Part shown: piece after piece, positions 42,586-51,186 of the stretch
Layout of the letters: every line of letters begins with the position of its first letter
Numbering within the stretch: position 1 is the first letter of the stretch
Source: Formosa haliotis
Lineage (GTDB): Bacteria; Bacteroidota; Bacteroidia; Flavobacteriales; Flavobacteriaceae
Assembly: GCF_001685485.1 (NCBI RefSeq)
Contig: NZ_BDEL01000001.1
Span: 558,001-622,000 of the forward strand
Direction: 5' to 3'
Length of the DNA: 64,000 nt
Program-made: the position numbers and the translations under genes
The notes under the pieces: generated by a model
What the model saw: only the letters and a program-made list of their open reading frames with translations
Database searches by the model: none
What the model was told of the DNA's origin: nothing

Positions 42586-43304
42586 AATTTCTTGGCGCGT
42601 TCTAAATCTTCAGGCGTGTCAATTTCTACTCCTTGTACATCGGTTTCTACCATTTTTATACGCTTACCATATTCTAAATAACGAATACATTCAATTTTTT
42701 CTGAAGCTTCTAGAGGCTTCATTGGTAATTTATAAAAATCTAAAATCGCCTCTTTTCTAAAAGCGTAAACCCCTTTATGTTTAAAATATTTTACGTTTAC
42801 ATTGGGATCTCTCGGATACGGAATCGGGCTTCTAGAAAAGTATAAAGCAAAATTAAAATTATCGACAATCACTTTTACTGTATTCGAATTAGCTATTTCC
42901 TCCTGATCTGTAATATGAACCATTAAAGAAGCCAAATCGATTTGTTTGTCGGTATCGTCCTTAAATACTTCTATTAACTTTCTTAAAGATTCTACATCTG
43001 TAAATGGTTCATCACCTTGTACATTTACCACAATGTCTATATCTAAAAACTCGACTGCTTCGGCAATTCTATCGCTACCACATTCGTGTTCTTTAATGCT
43101 CATAATCGCTTTACCTCCATTATTTACAACTTCATTATAAATAATATCGCTATCTGTTACAACAATAACATCGTCGAATAATTGGGTGGCAACTGTAGCT
43201 TCGTAAGTCCGTAGAATAACACTTTTCCCTCCTAAATCTTGCATTAATTTCCCCGGAAAACGAGAGGCGCTATACCGCGCAGGAATCATTGAAATTATTT
43301 TCAT
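42576..43304 (-). CDS. kdsB: CMP-Kdo synthetase (3-deoxy-manno-octulosonate cytidylyltransferase)
   Basis: KdsB activates Kdo as CMP-Kdo for lipid A core assembly. At 242 aa it has the normal length. The motifs [16 protein letters not shown] (nucleotide binding), [27 protein letters not shown] (metal-binding Asp) and [12 protein letters not shown] are present. It heads a leftward run with the HAD phosphatase, the KdnB-like dehydrogenase and an acyltransferase, which may together modify Kdo and lipid A. A CAAAAATA sequence (43326-43333) upstream gives TATTTTTG on the coding strand, a possible -7 element. Confidence 0.96.
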   Translation of the reverse strand: MKIISMIPARYSASRFPGKLMQDLGGKSVILRTYEATVATQLFDDVIVVTDSDIIYNEVVNNGGKAIMSIKEHECGSDRIAEAVEFLDIDIVVNVQGDEPFTDVESLRKLIEVFKDDTDKQIDLASLMVHITDQEEIANSNTVKVIVDNFNFALYFSRSPIPYPRDPNVNVKYFKHKGVYAFRKEAILDFYKLPMKPLEASEKIECIRYLEYGKRIKMVETDVQGVEIDTPEDLERAKKLWK

Positions 43305-43487
43305 AGTATAAAACTAAATCAACTTCAAAAATACAATTTTCTAATACATTTTAGGTGTCGCAAATCGTAAAGTTTTTATAAGTGTTACAACTCAAAAAGA
43401 TTATTCTTAAATAAAAGACAATTTTTAACAGAGCAACTTCATTAATTCGTAACTTTAACTAACATTAATTTTAAAAACCATAAAAAA

Positions 43488-44129
43488 ATGTCTGGTATAT
43501 TAGATTTATTAAATAGTGATTCAGGTAAAAGCCTAGTAAACGAATTAGCAGGACAAACAGGTCAAGACGAAAGTAAAACAGGACAATTACTCTCTATGGC
43601 ATTACCGGTACTCATGCAAGCTATGAATAGGAATGCAAGTGCTTCTCCTGAAAGTGCCGATAGCCTTTTAAACGCTCTAAACTCAAAACATGACGGAAGT
43701 ATTTTAAATGATTTAGAAGGGTACTTTAAAGGTGGAGTTGATGAATCTGCTATAAACGACGGAAGTAAAATTTTAAATCATGTTTTAGGGGATAAACAAC
43801 AACACGTAGAACATGCTTTAAGTCAGAAGTCTGGAATTAACGCTGGTACCGTTGCACAAATTTTAAAAATGGCGACACCTTTAATAATGGGCTATTTAGG
43901 CAAAAAGAAAGCCGAACACAATGTCAATAATTCTGGCGATTTAGGAGGATTATTAGGAGGATTATTAGGAGGAAGCGATCCTAAACATGAACGTAGTTTC
44001 TTAGAATCTATTTTAGATGCAGATGGAGACGGAAGCATTGTAGACGATGTTGCAGGTATGTTTTTAGATGGCAATAAAAAAGGAAACTCTGGTGGATTAT
44101 CTGGAATGATTGGTGATTTACTAAAATAA
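43488..44129 (+). CDS. DUF937 protein
   Basis: This 213-aa protein matches the DUF937 pattern: GILDLLNSDSGKSLVNELA at the start, repeated helical pairs with ILNDLEGYF and ILNHVLG, a Gly/Leu-rich hinge (GGLLGGLLGG, about 150-160), and a second acidic stretch DADGDGSIVDDVAG. The family is related to YidB; function is unknown. There is no signal peptide. Strong terminator at 44152-44183. Confidence 0.85.
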   Translation: MSGILDLLNSDSGKSLVNELAGQTGQDESKTGQLLSMALPVLMQAMNRNASASPESADSLLNALNSKHDGSILNDLEGYFKGGVDESAINDGSKILNHVLGDKQQHVEHALSQKSGINAGTVAQILKMATPLIMGYLGKKKAEHNVNNSGDLGGLLGGLLGGSDPKHERSFLESILDADGDGSIVDDVAGMFLDGNKKGNSGGLSGMIGDLLK

Positions 44130-44151
44130 TCTTTTACATACTTTACAATAT

Positions 44152-44183
44152 AAAAAAGCCAAGCCACGTTGCTTGGCTTTTTT
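44152..44183. terminator. Terminator hairpin after the DUF937 gene
   Basis: AAAAAAGCCAAGC and GCTTGGCTTTTTT are perfect 13-bp arms with a six-base loop. Confidence 0.9.
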
Positions 44184-44246
44184 GTGTCCCTACTTTACTT
44201 TTAAAACTTAATTAATAATTGTATATTTAATAAAATTCGTTTTAAA

Positions 44247-44681
44247 ATGAAAGCACTAGTCTACATCTTTATAATTGCCATTTGTTTTGTTGGATGCCAT
44301 TCCACCAAGCCAAAAGTAGCTAGTGGCACCTCTGAAGTGAATCTTACAGAAAACGATACCGTTCGCATAGAAAATGATAGTTTAGAGTATGAAATTATTA
44401 TTATAGAACCTGGTTTTAATTATTGGTTGGCTAGTACAGCCCGGCCGGAAGGATACTACACCCAACAATTCTTAGAATCTAGAAACTACGTGATGGTTGT
44501 AGAGTGGAATAATCGTGTAATTAACCCAGGTCGCTACGATCCTAATTTATATGAACTCACCATAGATTATAGGCCCAATATAGATTATGGATATGAAGTG
44601 AATTATAAGCTTTATAATTATTTTATATACTTTCAGATAAAATACAATCAGAAATTGTCTGGTTTTGTTCCTAGAATTTAA
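44247..44681 (+). CDS. DUF6146-like lipoprotein
   Basis: The product is 144 aa. The lipoprotein signal has Cys at about residue 17 (CFVGCHSTK). The mature domain has the conserved-looking IIIEPGFNYWLAS, YVMVVEWNNRV and NYKLYNYFIYFQIKYNQ segments that I associate with the flavobacterial DUF6146 family. It is followed by the DUF6787-like gene after 26 nt, with a -7 element over the junction. Function unknown. Confidence 0.75.
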   Translation: MKALVYIFIIAICFVGCHSTKPKVASGTSEVNLTENDTVRIENDSLEYEIIIIEPGFNYWLASTARPEGYYTQQFLESRNYVMVVEWNNRVINPGRYDPNLYELTIDYRPNIDYGYEVNYKLYNYFIYFQIKYNQKLSGFVPRI

Positions 44682-44683
44682 CA

Positions 44684-44691
44684 TATATTTG
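44684..44691 (+). promoter_or_regulatory. Internal promoter -7 element
   Basis: TATATTTG matches TAnnTTTG, 16 nt before the DUF6787-like gene start. A TTTG lies 16 nt further upstream, somewhat close for the -33 element. Confidence 0.45.
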
Positions 44692-44706
44692 CAGTCGTAA
44701 ATATTT

Positions 44707-45201
44707 ATGGAAAAATTTAAAAAACATTGGGAAATCACTAAAAATTGGCAACTCATCTTTCCAATTGTAGGGTTATTGACCCTTATATATAGTGGTTTTA
44801 AGATTTCTCGCTCCATTCTCGGAAATTACAGTCCTTATATTATTGCCCTATCGACTGTAGTAATTTCATTTTTACTATTAAAATTCTTTCTTTTTCTGTT
44901 TAAAAAAGTAGAAAAAAAATGGGTCTTAAACTACCGTTGGGAAATGATTCGTGTGTTTATGGTATTTGCCGTAACAGGGTCTTCCTCTCTATTTGTTGGT
45001 AGACCTATTATGCAATGGATTGGAATTACTAAAGAGAATTTAAGCCCGTTTTTATACTGGACCTTATACATTATTGTAGGTATTATATTTTACCAGATTC
45101 TATTGGTCTTTTTTGGATGGTTATTCGGGCAGTTTGAATTTTTCTGGACATTTGAAAAGAAAATGCTACGTCGTTTTGGTTTAAAACGATTTGTAGATTA
45201 G
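44707..45201 (+). CDS. DUF6787-like membrane protein
   Basis: This 164-aa protein has four predicted membrane helices (about 14-31, 40-66, 78-95, 112-135) and a C-terminal amphipathic tail with EKKMLRRFGL. The segment LNYRWEMIRVFMVFAVTGSSS is the best-conserved-looking part and matches what I recall of DUF6787. It lies two bases before the His-rich small protein gene, so the two are co-translated or nearly so. Function unknown. Confidence 0.72.
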   Translation: MEKFKKHWEITKNWQLIFPIVGLLTLIYSGFKISRSILGNYSPYIIALSTVVISFLLLKFFLFLFKKVEKKWVLNYRWEMIRVFMVFAVTGSSSLFVGRPIMQWIGITKENLSPFLYWTLYIIVGIIFYQILLVFFGWLFGQFEFFWTFEKKMLRRFGLKRFVD

Positions 45202-45202
45202 T

Positions 45203-45535
45203 ATGCAAAAACTAAAAAAACATATTGCTTTTAAATCCTTTACCTTGGTATTGGTTTTTACCCTCCTAACTCCAACATTGGTGAAGTTTCATCACATTTT
45301 TGAAACCCACCATCACGAGGTTTGTCACGGCGAAAAAAACACGCATCTACACACAGCAAATGTAGATTGTGAGTTCTATAAATTTCAATTAAATCATCTT
45401 TTTACGATACCAATTTTTATTGCCGAAATTCCCTTGGTTAAAGAAAATCACCAATTAATTTCATCGCAATATCACTTTATAAGCGATTACCAACATCTCC
45501 CTTTTGCATTAAGAGGACCTCCTGTTTTAATTTAA
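45203..45535 (+). CDS. Small exported histidine-rich protein
   Basis: This 110-aa protein has an N-terminal membrane/signal helix (about 12-27) followed at once by a His cluster (KFHHIFETHHHEVCHGEKNT, then HLH) with eight His and two Cys within about 40 residues, typical of metal binding. It lies 61 nt before a TonB-dependent receptor that also has a His/Asp-rich loop, so it is probably a periplasmic zinc or copper handling protein for that receptor. I know no named family. No other motif is visible. Confidence 0.7.
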   Translation: MQKLKKHIAFKSFTLVLVFTLLTPTLVKFHHIFETHHHEVCHGEKNTHLHTANVDCEFYKFQLNHLFTIPIFIAEIPLVKENHQLISSQYHFISDYQHLPFALRGPPVLI

Positions 45536-45596
45536 ACCAACTCACTTAATTTGATTAAAATCAGTACTTTACATTGTTTAAATTAAACACATACAA

Positions 45597-47846
45597 ATGA
45601 AATCATTCATAATAATATTATTATGTTTTGTAGCAATGCCCAGTATGGCACAAAACATACTACAAGGTCGTGTAGTAGAAGACGACACACAACAAAGCCT
45701 AGCATTCATAGAGGTATATTTTCCACAACTTGAAAAAGGAGCTATTACCGATGGGGATGGAAATTTCGCTATAGAAAACCTACCTACAGGAACTTACAAA
45801 TTGGTTAGTTCTTCTATGGGTTACGAGACAACAACGCAAAACGTTACTTTACCTTATACAGGAAACCTTTTAATTTCTATTAAAACGTCTGCTATAGAAA
45901 TGGAAGAAGTTATAATATCGACTCCCTTTCATAAATTACAACGCGAAAACGTTATGAAAGTGGAACGTGCAAAAGTTGGAGATTTAAAAGCAAGTGGAGC
46001 AGTAACTTTAGCTCAAGGGATTACAGATATTCCAGGTGTTGAAAGTATTACTACTGGAATGAGTATTGGTAAACCGGTAATTAGAGGTTTAAGCTCCAAT
46101 CGAGTATTAGTTTATACTCAAGGTGTCCGTTTAGAAAACCAGCAATTTGGAGACGAACACGGGTTAGGTATAAATGATGCTGGTATAGAAAGTGTGGAGG
46201 TTATAAAAGGTCCGGCATCCTTGCTTTATGGTAGCGATGCTTTAGGAGGGGTTTTGTATTTAAACCCAGAACATTTTGCGGCACAAGATGAATCTCACGG
46301 AGATTTTGGAGTAATGTATTATGGAAACACCCAAGGTATCAGTACCAATTTAGGATATAAAACATCTGCTAATAAATTTAAATTTTTAATCCGAGGAAGT
46401 TTATCTGAACAATCCGATTACAACACAGAAGATTACCGCGTTACCAATACACGTTTTAAGGAAAAAGATTTAAAAGCAGGATTCGGATTTCAAGATACTC
46501 ATTTTAAAACCGAAGTTCGTTATAATTTAAACGATTCTAGACTAGGTATCCCTGAAGAAATTGGCGAACAGTCTACTAATAAATCTCCACTGTTGCCCTA
46601 TCAGCAAATTACCAACCATATTTTTAGTTCCAAGTCTAGTATCTTTTTTAAAGACTCGAGTTTAGATGTAAATCTTGGTTTTTTATATAATGACAGAAAA
46701 GAGTTTGAAGAAGAGCACGACCATGATCATGACGATGACCACGACCATGACCATGCCATAGCTTTTGATGAACATGATGAGCATGACGATCACGAGGAAT
46801 TACACCCGGCACTTCATATGAAGTTAAAAACATTTAATTACGATATTAAATACAACATGGCAACCTATGGTAAAGTAGAAACTATAATTGGTGTGCAAGG
46901 TATGCATCAAGTGAATACCAATTATGGAGAAGAAACTTTAATTCCAAATGCAACGACAAACGATATTGGTATTTTGGCAACATCACATATCCATTTTAAT
47001 ACAATAGATGTGCAATTAGGAGCCCGGTTTGATACACGAAGCATTTCTACAGAAACAGAATTAAATAAAACATATAATAGTTTTAATGGTGCGGCGGGTT
47101 TAAAAACCAATATTGCAAAAAACACCTCCTTACGATTAAATTTAGCTACTGGATTTAGAGCTCCTAACTTGGCAGAATTAACATCTTACGGAGCACATGA
47201 AGGCACAAATCGTTTTGAAATTGGGAATCCGGATTTAGAAAACGAGCAAAATTTTCAAACAGATTTAGCCATAGAATATAAAAACAAGCATATTGAAGTA
47301 TTTGCAAATGGTTTCTATAATATAGTTAACAATTACATCTACCTTTCTCCTAACGGGGAATATATAAATAACGACCCCGTGTATTTATACCTACAGGACG
47401 ATGCTGCTTTATATGGAGGTGAATTTGGTGTTCACATTCACCCACATCCAATCCATTGGTTACATATTGAAAGTAGTTTTGAAACAGTAACCGGGAAACA
47501 AGATAGTGGCGAGTACTTACCTTTAATTCCTGCAAATAGTTTTAACAATACCGTTCGTGTAGAGTTTGAAAAAACCTGGATGCAAAAAGGATATGCGTTT
47601 GTAAAATTAAGCACCACTCTAGACCAAGATAACGTCAGTGAATTTGAAACCGACACAGATGGTTACAACTTGTTTAGTGCTGGTATTGGAGGAAACTTTA
47701 AAGTATTTAAAAATATTTTAAATGTAAGTATTACAGGAACTAACCTTACCAATAAAAAATATATAAATCACTTATCGCGATTAAAAGCAGATGGTATTTA
47801 CAATATGGGTAGAAATATAAGTGTAGGTTTAACCTACAAGTTATAA
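45597..47846 (+). CDS. TonB-dependent receptor with histidine-rich loop (probable zinc/metal uptake)
   Basis: This 749-aa outer-membrane receptor has a signal peptide (about 1-18), a CarboxypepD-regulatory-like domain (about 20-100), a plug (about 110-215, with GLSSNRVLVYTQGVRLENQQ and SVEVIKGPASLLYGSDALGG) and a 22-stranded barrel ending in VGLTYKL. About residues 374-412 form an extracellular-type loop made almost only of His, Asp and Glu (11 His), as in ZnuD-like zinc receptors. Together with the His-rich small protein upstream this indicates metal capture. The ion (zinc versus copper) cannot be read from sequence. Terminator at 47871-47900. Confidence 0.88.
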   Translation: MKSFIIILLCFVAMPSMAQNILQGRVVEDDTQQSLAFIEVYFPQLEKGAITDGDGNFAIENLPTGTYKLVSSSMGYETTTQNVTLPYTGNLLISIKTSAIEMEEVIISTPFHKLQRENVMKVERAKVGDLKASGAVTLAQGITDIPGVESITTGMSIGKPVIRGLSSNRVLVYTQGVRLENQQFGDEHGLGINDAGIESVEVIKGPASLLYGSDALGGVLYLNPEHFAAQDESHGDFGVMYYGNTQGISTNLGYKTSANKFKFLIRGSLSEQSDYNTEDYRVTNTRFKEKDLKAGFGFQDTHFKTEVRYNLNDSRLGIPEEIGEQSTNKSPLLPYQQITNHIFSSKSSIFFKDSSLDVNLGFLYNDRKEFEEEHDHDHDDDHDHDHAIAFDEHDEHDDHEELHPALHMKLKTFNYDIKYNMATYGKVETIIGVQGMHQVNTNYGEETLIPNATTNDIGILATSHIHFNTIDVQLGARFDTRSISTETELNKTYNSFNGAAGLKTNIAKNTSLRLNLATGFRAPNLAELTSYGAHEGTNRFEIGNPDLENEQNFQTDLAIEYKNKHIEVFANGFYNIVNNYIYLSPNGEYINNDPVYLYLQDDAALYGGEFGVHIHPHPIHWLHIESSFETVTGKQDSGEYLPLIPANSFNNTVRVEFEKTWMQKGYAFVKLSTTLDQDNVSEFETDTDGYNLFSAGIGGNFKVFKNILNVSITGTNLTNKKYINHLSRLKADGIYNMGRNISVGLTYKL

Positions 47847-47870
47847 GGATAACATATTAGGATCTCAAAC

Positions 47871-47900
47871 AAAAAAGTCTCTTATATAAGAGACTTTTTT
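47871..47900. terminator. Terminator hairpin, perfect palindrome
   Basis: AAAAAAGTCTCTTAT and ATAAGAGACTTTTTT form a continuous 30-nt palindrome. It follows the TonB receptor and overlaps the 3' end of the convergent small gene at 47882. Confidence 0.88.
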
Positions 47901-48193
47901 GTTTTTAATTGTTGTTGTTTAACTTTCTTAGCGCTGTACACATAGGTGTAAAACCACATTAAGGTAAACGTTGGTATGATATCTAAACCAGGCATAGCTT
48001 CTTCTAAAAACGAAATTCCTGCTGCAATTTTTCCTTGTTGTCCTTTATACATTTTGGTCATGATCCAAGCCGACATTGGCGCCCAAATAATATCGAAAAA
48101 CTCTCCTATTCCAGGGATAATAAAACTAACATATCCTATAGCATCTAAAAAGATGCTTAAGACTAGCTTTTTATAATTTTTGTTATTTGACAT
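47882..48193 (-). CDS. Small membrane protein of unknown function
   Basis: From ATG 48193 the protein is 103 aa, starting MSNNKNYKKLVLSIFLDAIG; an in-frame start 9 nt upstream adds only MYY. Two hydrophobic stretches (about 11-30 and 72-90) and a GIGEFFDIIWAPMSAWIM segment between them suggest a membrane protein. The 3' end overlaps a terminator palindrome, so its last codons are part of the hairpin. I have no family name with certainty. Confidence 0.65.
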   Translation of the reverse strand: MSNNKNYKKLVLSIFLDAIGYVSFIIPGIGEFFDIIWAPMSAWIMTKMYKGQQGKIAAGISFLEEAMPGLDIIPTFTLMWFYTYVYSAKKVKQQQLKTKKSLI

Positions 48194-48249
48194 ATAGTAC
48201 ACTTAGTATTGTTTAACTCCTTAAGTGCAAGAAACATACCAGATTATAA

Positions 48250-48846
48250 CTATGACAAATTTTCACTAATAAGCTTTAAAAACTCATTACGTGTTTCTAT
48301 TTTCTCAAACTGCCCACGAAAGCCCGAAGTTGTTGTTACCGAATTCTGTTTCTGAACCCCTCGCATCATCATACACATATGGCTCGCTTCAATAACCACA
48401 GCAACTCCTTGAGGTTTTAAGGTTTCGTTTATACAGTCTAAAATTTGCTGAGTTAATCGTTCCTGTACCTGTAATCGTCTTGCAAAAACATCTACTATTC
48501 GTGGTAATTTACTCAACCCGACAATGTGACCGTTTGGAATATACGCAATATGTGCTTTTCCGAAAAAAGGTAACATATGATGCTCGCAAAGCGAATATAA
48601 TTCTATATTTTTCACTATTACCATTTCGTTATAAGACTCTTCGAACATGGCACTTTTTAAAATTTCGGCTGCATCTAAATCGTAACCTTGAGTTAAAAAT
48701 TGGATGGCTTTAGAAGCCCGTTCAGGAGTTTTAATTAAGCCATCGCGAGAGACATCTTCACCAATATTTTCAATAATACTTTGGTACTTTAATTTTATAT
48801 CGTCTGTAAGGTCTAAGTTATATTCTTCGTAATGTTTATAAGGCAT
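48250..48846 (-). CDS. folE: GTP cyclohydrolase I
   Basis: FolE converts GTP to dihydroneopterin triphosphate, the first step to folate and biopterin. The 198-aa protein has the zinc and catalytic motifs [21 protein letters not shown] (shown in part), [24 protein letters not shown] and [12 protein letters not shown], all intact. FolE1 needs zinc, which fits the metal-uptake genes next to it, though this may be coincidence. A -7 element TATCTTTG lies on the coding strand at 48874-48867. Confidence 0.97.
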   Translation of the reverse strand: MPYKHYEEYNLDLTDDIKLKYQSIIENIGEDVSRDGLIKTPERASKAIQFLTQGYDLDAAEILKSAMFEESYNEMVIVKNIELYSLCEHHMLPFFGKAHIAYIPNGHIVGLSKLPRIVDVFARRLQVQERLTQQILDCINETLKPQGVAVVIEASHMCMMMRGVQKQNSVTTTSGFRGQFEKIETRNEFLKLISENLS

Positions 48847-48866
48847 AAATTGGTGTTTAAATGAAA

Positions 48867-48874
48867 CAAAGATA
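48867..48874 (-). promoter_or_regulatory. Promoter -7 element of folE
   Basis: The coding strand reads TATCTTTG, 20 nt before the start codon. Confidence 0.5.
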
Positions 48875-49105
48875 GTAGTATTGATTGTATTAAAGATAAA
48901 GAATATAAATTAGACCTAAATAAGAAGAGTTTCAAATACGATTAGTCAATGAAATATGTACAAAATGTTGTAAAATGATAATATGATTAAAAACGTACAA
49001 TCTAGAAAACATTATATGATTCTAAACAGCGGTAACACTTTGTTGTAATGTATGTGTTTTCCTAGTTCTATATTTTTTTTAATTCAGAAGAAATCAAAAT
49101 CTATT

Positions 49106-49113
49106 TAATTTTG
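49106..49113 (+). promoter_or_regulatory. Promoter -7 element of the LolD-like operon
   Basis: TAATTTTG matches TAnnTTTG, 45 nt before the ABC ATPase start. Confidence 0.45.
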
Positions 49114-49158
49114 TAGGATAATATATAAGTATTACTTTAATCATCTTAATTACATTGC

Positions 49159-49821
49159 ATGATTCAAGCGAAAAACATTCATAAATATTACGACGATTTC
49201 CATGTTTTAAAAGGTGTAAACCTGCATATAAAAAAAGGTGAAATTGTATCGATTGTAGGTGCTTCTGGCGCTGGAAAAACTACCTTATTACAAATCTTAG
49301 GCACCTTAGACACGCCATCAAAAAGAGAACCTTGCGAACTTATAATCAACGGTGTAAATATCCAAAATTTAAAAGAAAAGAGCTTAGCAAAATTTAGAAA
49401 CGAACACATAGGATTCATTTTTCAATTTCATCAATTATTACCGGAGTTTAGTGCTTTAGAAAACGTATGTATTCCTGCTTATATAAAAGGAACGACTACC
49501 AGTGCGGCCGAACCTAGAGCAAAAGAATTACTAGATTTTTTAGGTTTATCGCACCGTTATCACCATAAACCTAGCGAGCTGTCCGGCGGAGAACAACAAC
49601 GTGTCGCCGTAGCACGAGCCTTGATAAATAATCCAGGATTAATTTTTGCCGATGAACCTTCGGGAAATTTAGATAGTGAATCTGCCGAACAATTACACAA
49701 TCTCTTTTTTAAACTAAGAGAAGAATTTGGTCAAACCTTCGTAATTGTAACACATAACGAGGATTTAGCGAATTTGGCAGACCGAAAATTAGTCATGGTA
49801 GACGGTAATATTAAAGCCTAA
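49159..49821 (+). CDS. ABC transporter ATP-binding protein, LolD-like
   Basis: This 220-aa ATPase has Walker [12 protein letters not shown] (about residues 35-45), Q-loop [12 protein letters not shown], signature [15 protein letters not shown] (about 140) and Walker [13 protein letters not shown]. The sequence type is the MacB/LolD branch, which drives lipoprotein release from the inner membrane or mechanotransmission. The usual LolC/E permease is not adjacent; instead a CPBP protease gene follows after one base and a TIGR02757 gene overlaps that. It is probably cytoplasmic-face membrane-associated. Confidence 0.9.
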   Translation: MIQAKNIHKYYDDFHVLKGVNLHIKKGEIVSIVGASGAGKTTLLQILGTLDTPSKREPCELIINGVNIQNLKEKSLAKFRNEHIGFIFQFHQLLPEFSALENVCIPAYIKGTTTSAAEPRAKELLDFLGLSHRYHHKPSELSGGEQQRVAVARALINNPGLIFADEPSGNLDSESAEQLHNLFFKLREEFGQTFVIVTHNEDLANLADRKLVMVDGNIKA

Positions 49822-49822
49822 T

Positions 49823-50386
49823 ATGGAGACATACAAAATTATTTTACACCGCTTTATCACGTTTCTTAAAGCCCCTTACGTAGGTAACAAAACCTTGTTT
49901 CATGATTTTAATAAGGTTCAGGTTTTCATCACCGCTTTGGTAACCACATTTGTTTTAAACTTTGGTTTCACCATACTTTTTACCATTATAGAAACTATGG
50001 GGCTTGTTAATTTTGAAGATCATGCCTCTACAAAACTCTTCGAAGATTATCCACCTTATGCTATAGCTATTATTGGTGTAATCCTAGCTCCGTTATTAGA
50101 AGAACTCTTTTTTAGAGGTCCATTAACACTTTTTCATAACAACAAATGGTTTATTTATGTGTTTTATGTCTTTGCTATAGGTTTTGGTTTAATTCATATT
50201 AGCAATTTCGAAATAACACGAAATGTCATCATTTTGGCCCCTATTCTCGTAGCTCCTCAAATTGTTGTGGGATTATTTTTAGGAGTCATCCGATTACAAT
50301 ACGGTTTAGTGTACTCGATATTATTTCATGCCTTGTATAACGCTGTTTTAATTATTCCTGCCTTACTTTTTATGAATGAGCCATGA
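49823..50386 (+). CDS. CPBP-family intramembrane metalloprotease
   Basis: This 187-aa membrane protein has about five helices. It contains the CPBP (Abi/CAAX protease) motif EELFFRG (about residues 91-97), the second motif FGLIHISNF and the third HALYNAV, so the catalytic Glu-Glu-Arg and His residues are all present. Eukaryotic relatives cut prenylated CAAX proteins; bacterial ones are mostly uncharacterised and some give bacteriocin immunity. It starts one base after the ABC ATPase stop and overlaps the TIGR02757 gene by four bases. Confidence 0.88.
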   Translation: METYKIILHRFITFLKAPYVGNKTLFHDFNKVQVFITALVTTFVLNFGFTILFTIIETMGLVNFEDHASTKLFEDYPPYAIAIIGVILAPLLEELFFRGPLTLFHNNKWFIYVFYVFAIGFGLIHISNFEITRNVIILAPILVAPQIVVGLFLGVIRLQYGLVYSILFHALYNAVLIIPALLFMNEP

Positions 50387-51147
50387 CAGACAAAGACCTA
50401 AAAGAATTTCTAGATTCTAAAGTAGACCTTTATAATAATCCGAAATTTATTGAAAGCGACCCGATACAAATTCCACACCTATTTAGTGCCAAAGAGGATA
50501 TTGAAATTGCTGGGTTTTTAACGGCGACTATCTCTTGGGGAAACAGGAAAAGTATTATTAAAAATGCAAAGTCTATGATGGCTTTATTAGACCATGCCCC
50601 TTACGATTTTGTGATGAATCATACGGAATCCGATTTAGAAACATTACACTCGTTTGTGCATCGTACTTTTAATGGAGACGATTTAAAACAGTTTATATTA
50701 AGTTTAAAGCACATTTATACAAATTACCACGGATTAGAATCTCTTTTTGCTCAACATGCAGAACCCGATACTCTCCAACCCGCAATACATAATTTTAAAA
50801 ACGTGTTTTTTGAAAACGAACATTTACTGCGCACTCAAAAACATATTAGCGATCCGTTTAAAAATTCGGCCGCAAAACGCATCAACATGTTTTTACGTTG
50901 GATGATAAGAAAGGATAATGCCGGAGTAGATTTTGGCATTTGGAAGAGCCTTGCTCCTGCCCAACTTTCTTGTCCGTTAGATGTACATTCTGGAAATGTA
51001 GCCCGAAAACTAGCTCTTTTAAATAGGAAACAAAATGATGGAAAAGCTTTAGCAGAACTAGATTTAGCCTTACGTAACCTTGACAAATCAGATCCGGTAA
51101 AATATGACTTTGCTCTTTTTGGATTAGGTGTTTTTGAAGGTTTTTAA
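50383..51147 (+). CDS. TIGR02757-family protein
   Basis: This 254-aa protein opens MTDKDLKEFLDSKVDLYNNP, then FLTATISWGNRKSIIKNAK and LRWMIRKDNAGVDFGIWKSL. The last motif and the CPLDVHSGNVARKLALLNRKQND stretch (shown only in name) are hallmarks of TIGR02757, which has a DNA-glycosylase-like helix-hairpin-helix appearance, though no activity is shown. Its start overlaps the CPBP gene (ATGA). It ends FGLGVFEGF. Function unknown. Confidence 0.85.
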   Translation: MTDKDLKEFLDSKVDLYNNPKFIESDPIQIPHLFSAKEDIEIAGFLTATISWGNRKSIIKNAKSMMALLDHAPYDFVMNHTESDLETLHSFVHRTFNGDDLKQFILSLKHIYTNYHGLESLFAQHAEPDTLQPAIHNFKNVFFENEHLLRTQKHISDPFKNSAAKRINMFLRWMIRKDNAGVDFGIWKSLAPAQLSCPLDVHSGNVARKLALLNRKQNDGKALAELDLALRNLDKSDPVKYDFALFGLGVFEGF

Positions 51148-51186
51148 TCCTATTTTAGTATATTTAAAATTCTAAACGACCACGCC

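Larger units (their letters stand above)
48847..49158. other. Divergent intergenic region folE / LolD-like gene
   Basis: A 312-bp AT-rich spacer with a promoter element at each end (48867-48874 minus; TAATTTTG 49106-49113 plus). I see no further ORF, hairpin or repeat copy in it. Confidence 0.55.

Noticed and set aside
43320..43400. Second ECF-type promoter (TGTAACA on the minus strand) before kdsB
   Set aside because: The spacing to a CGTC-like box is poor and a single heptamer is expected by chance in AT-rich DNA.
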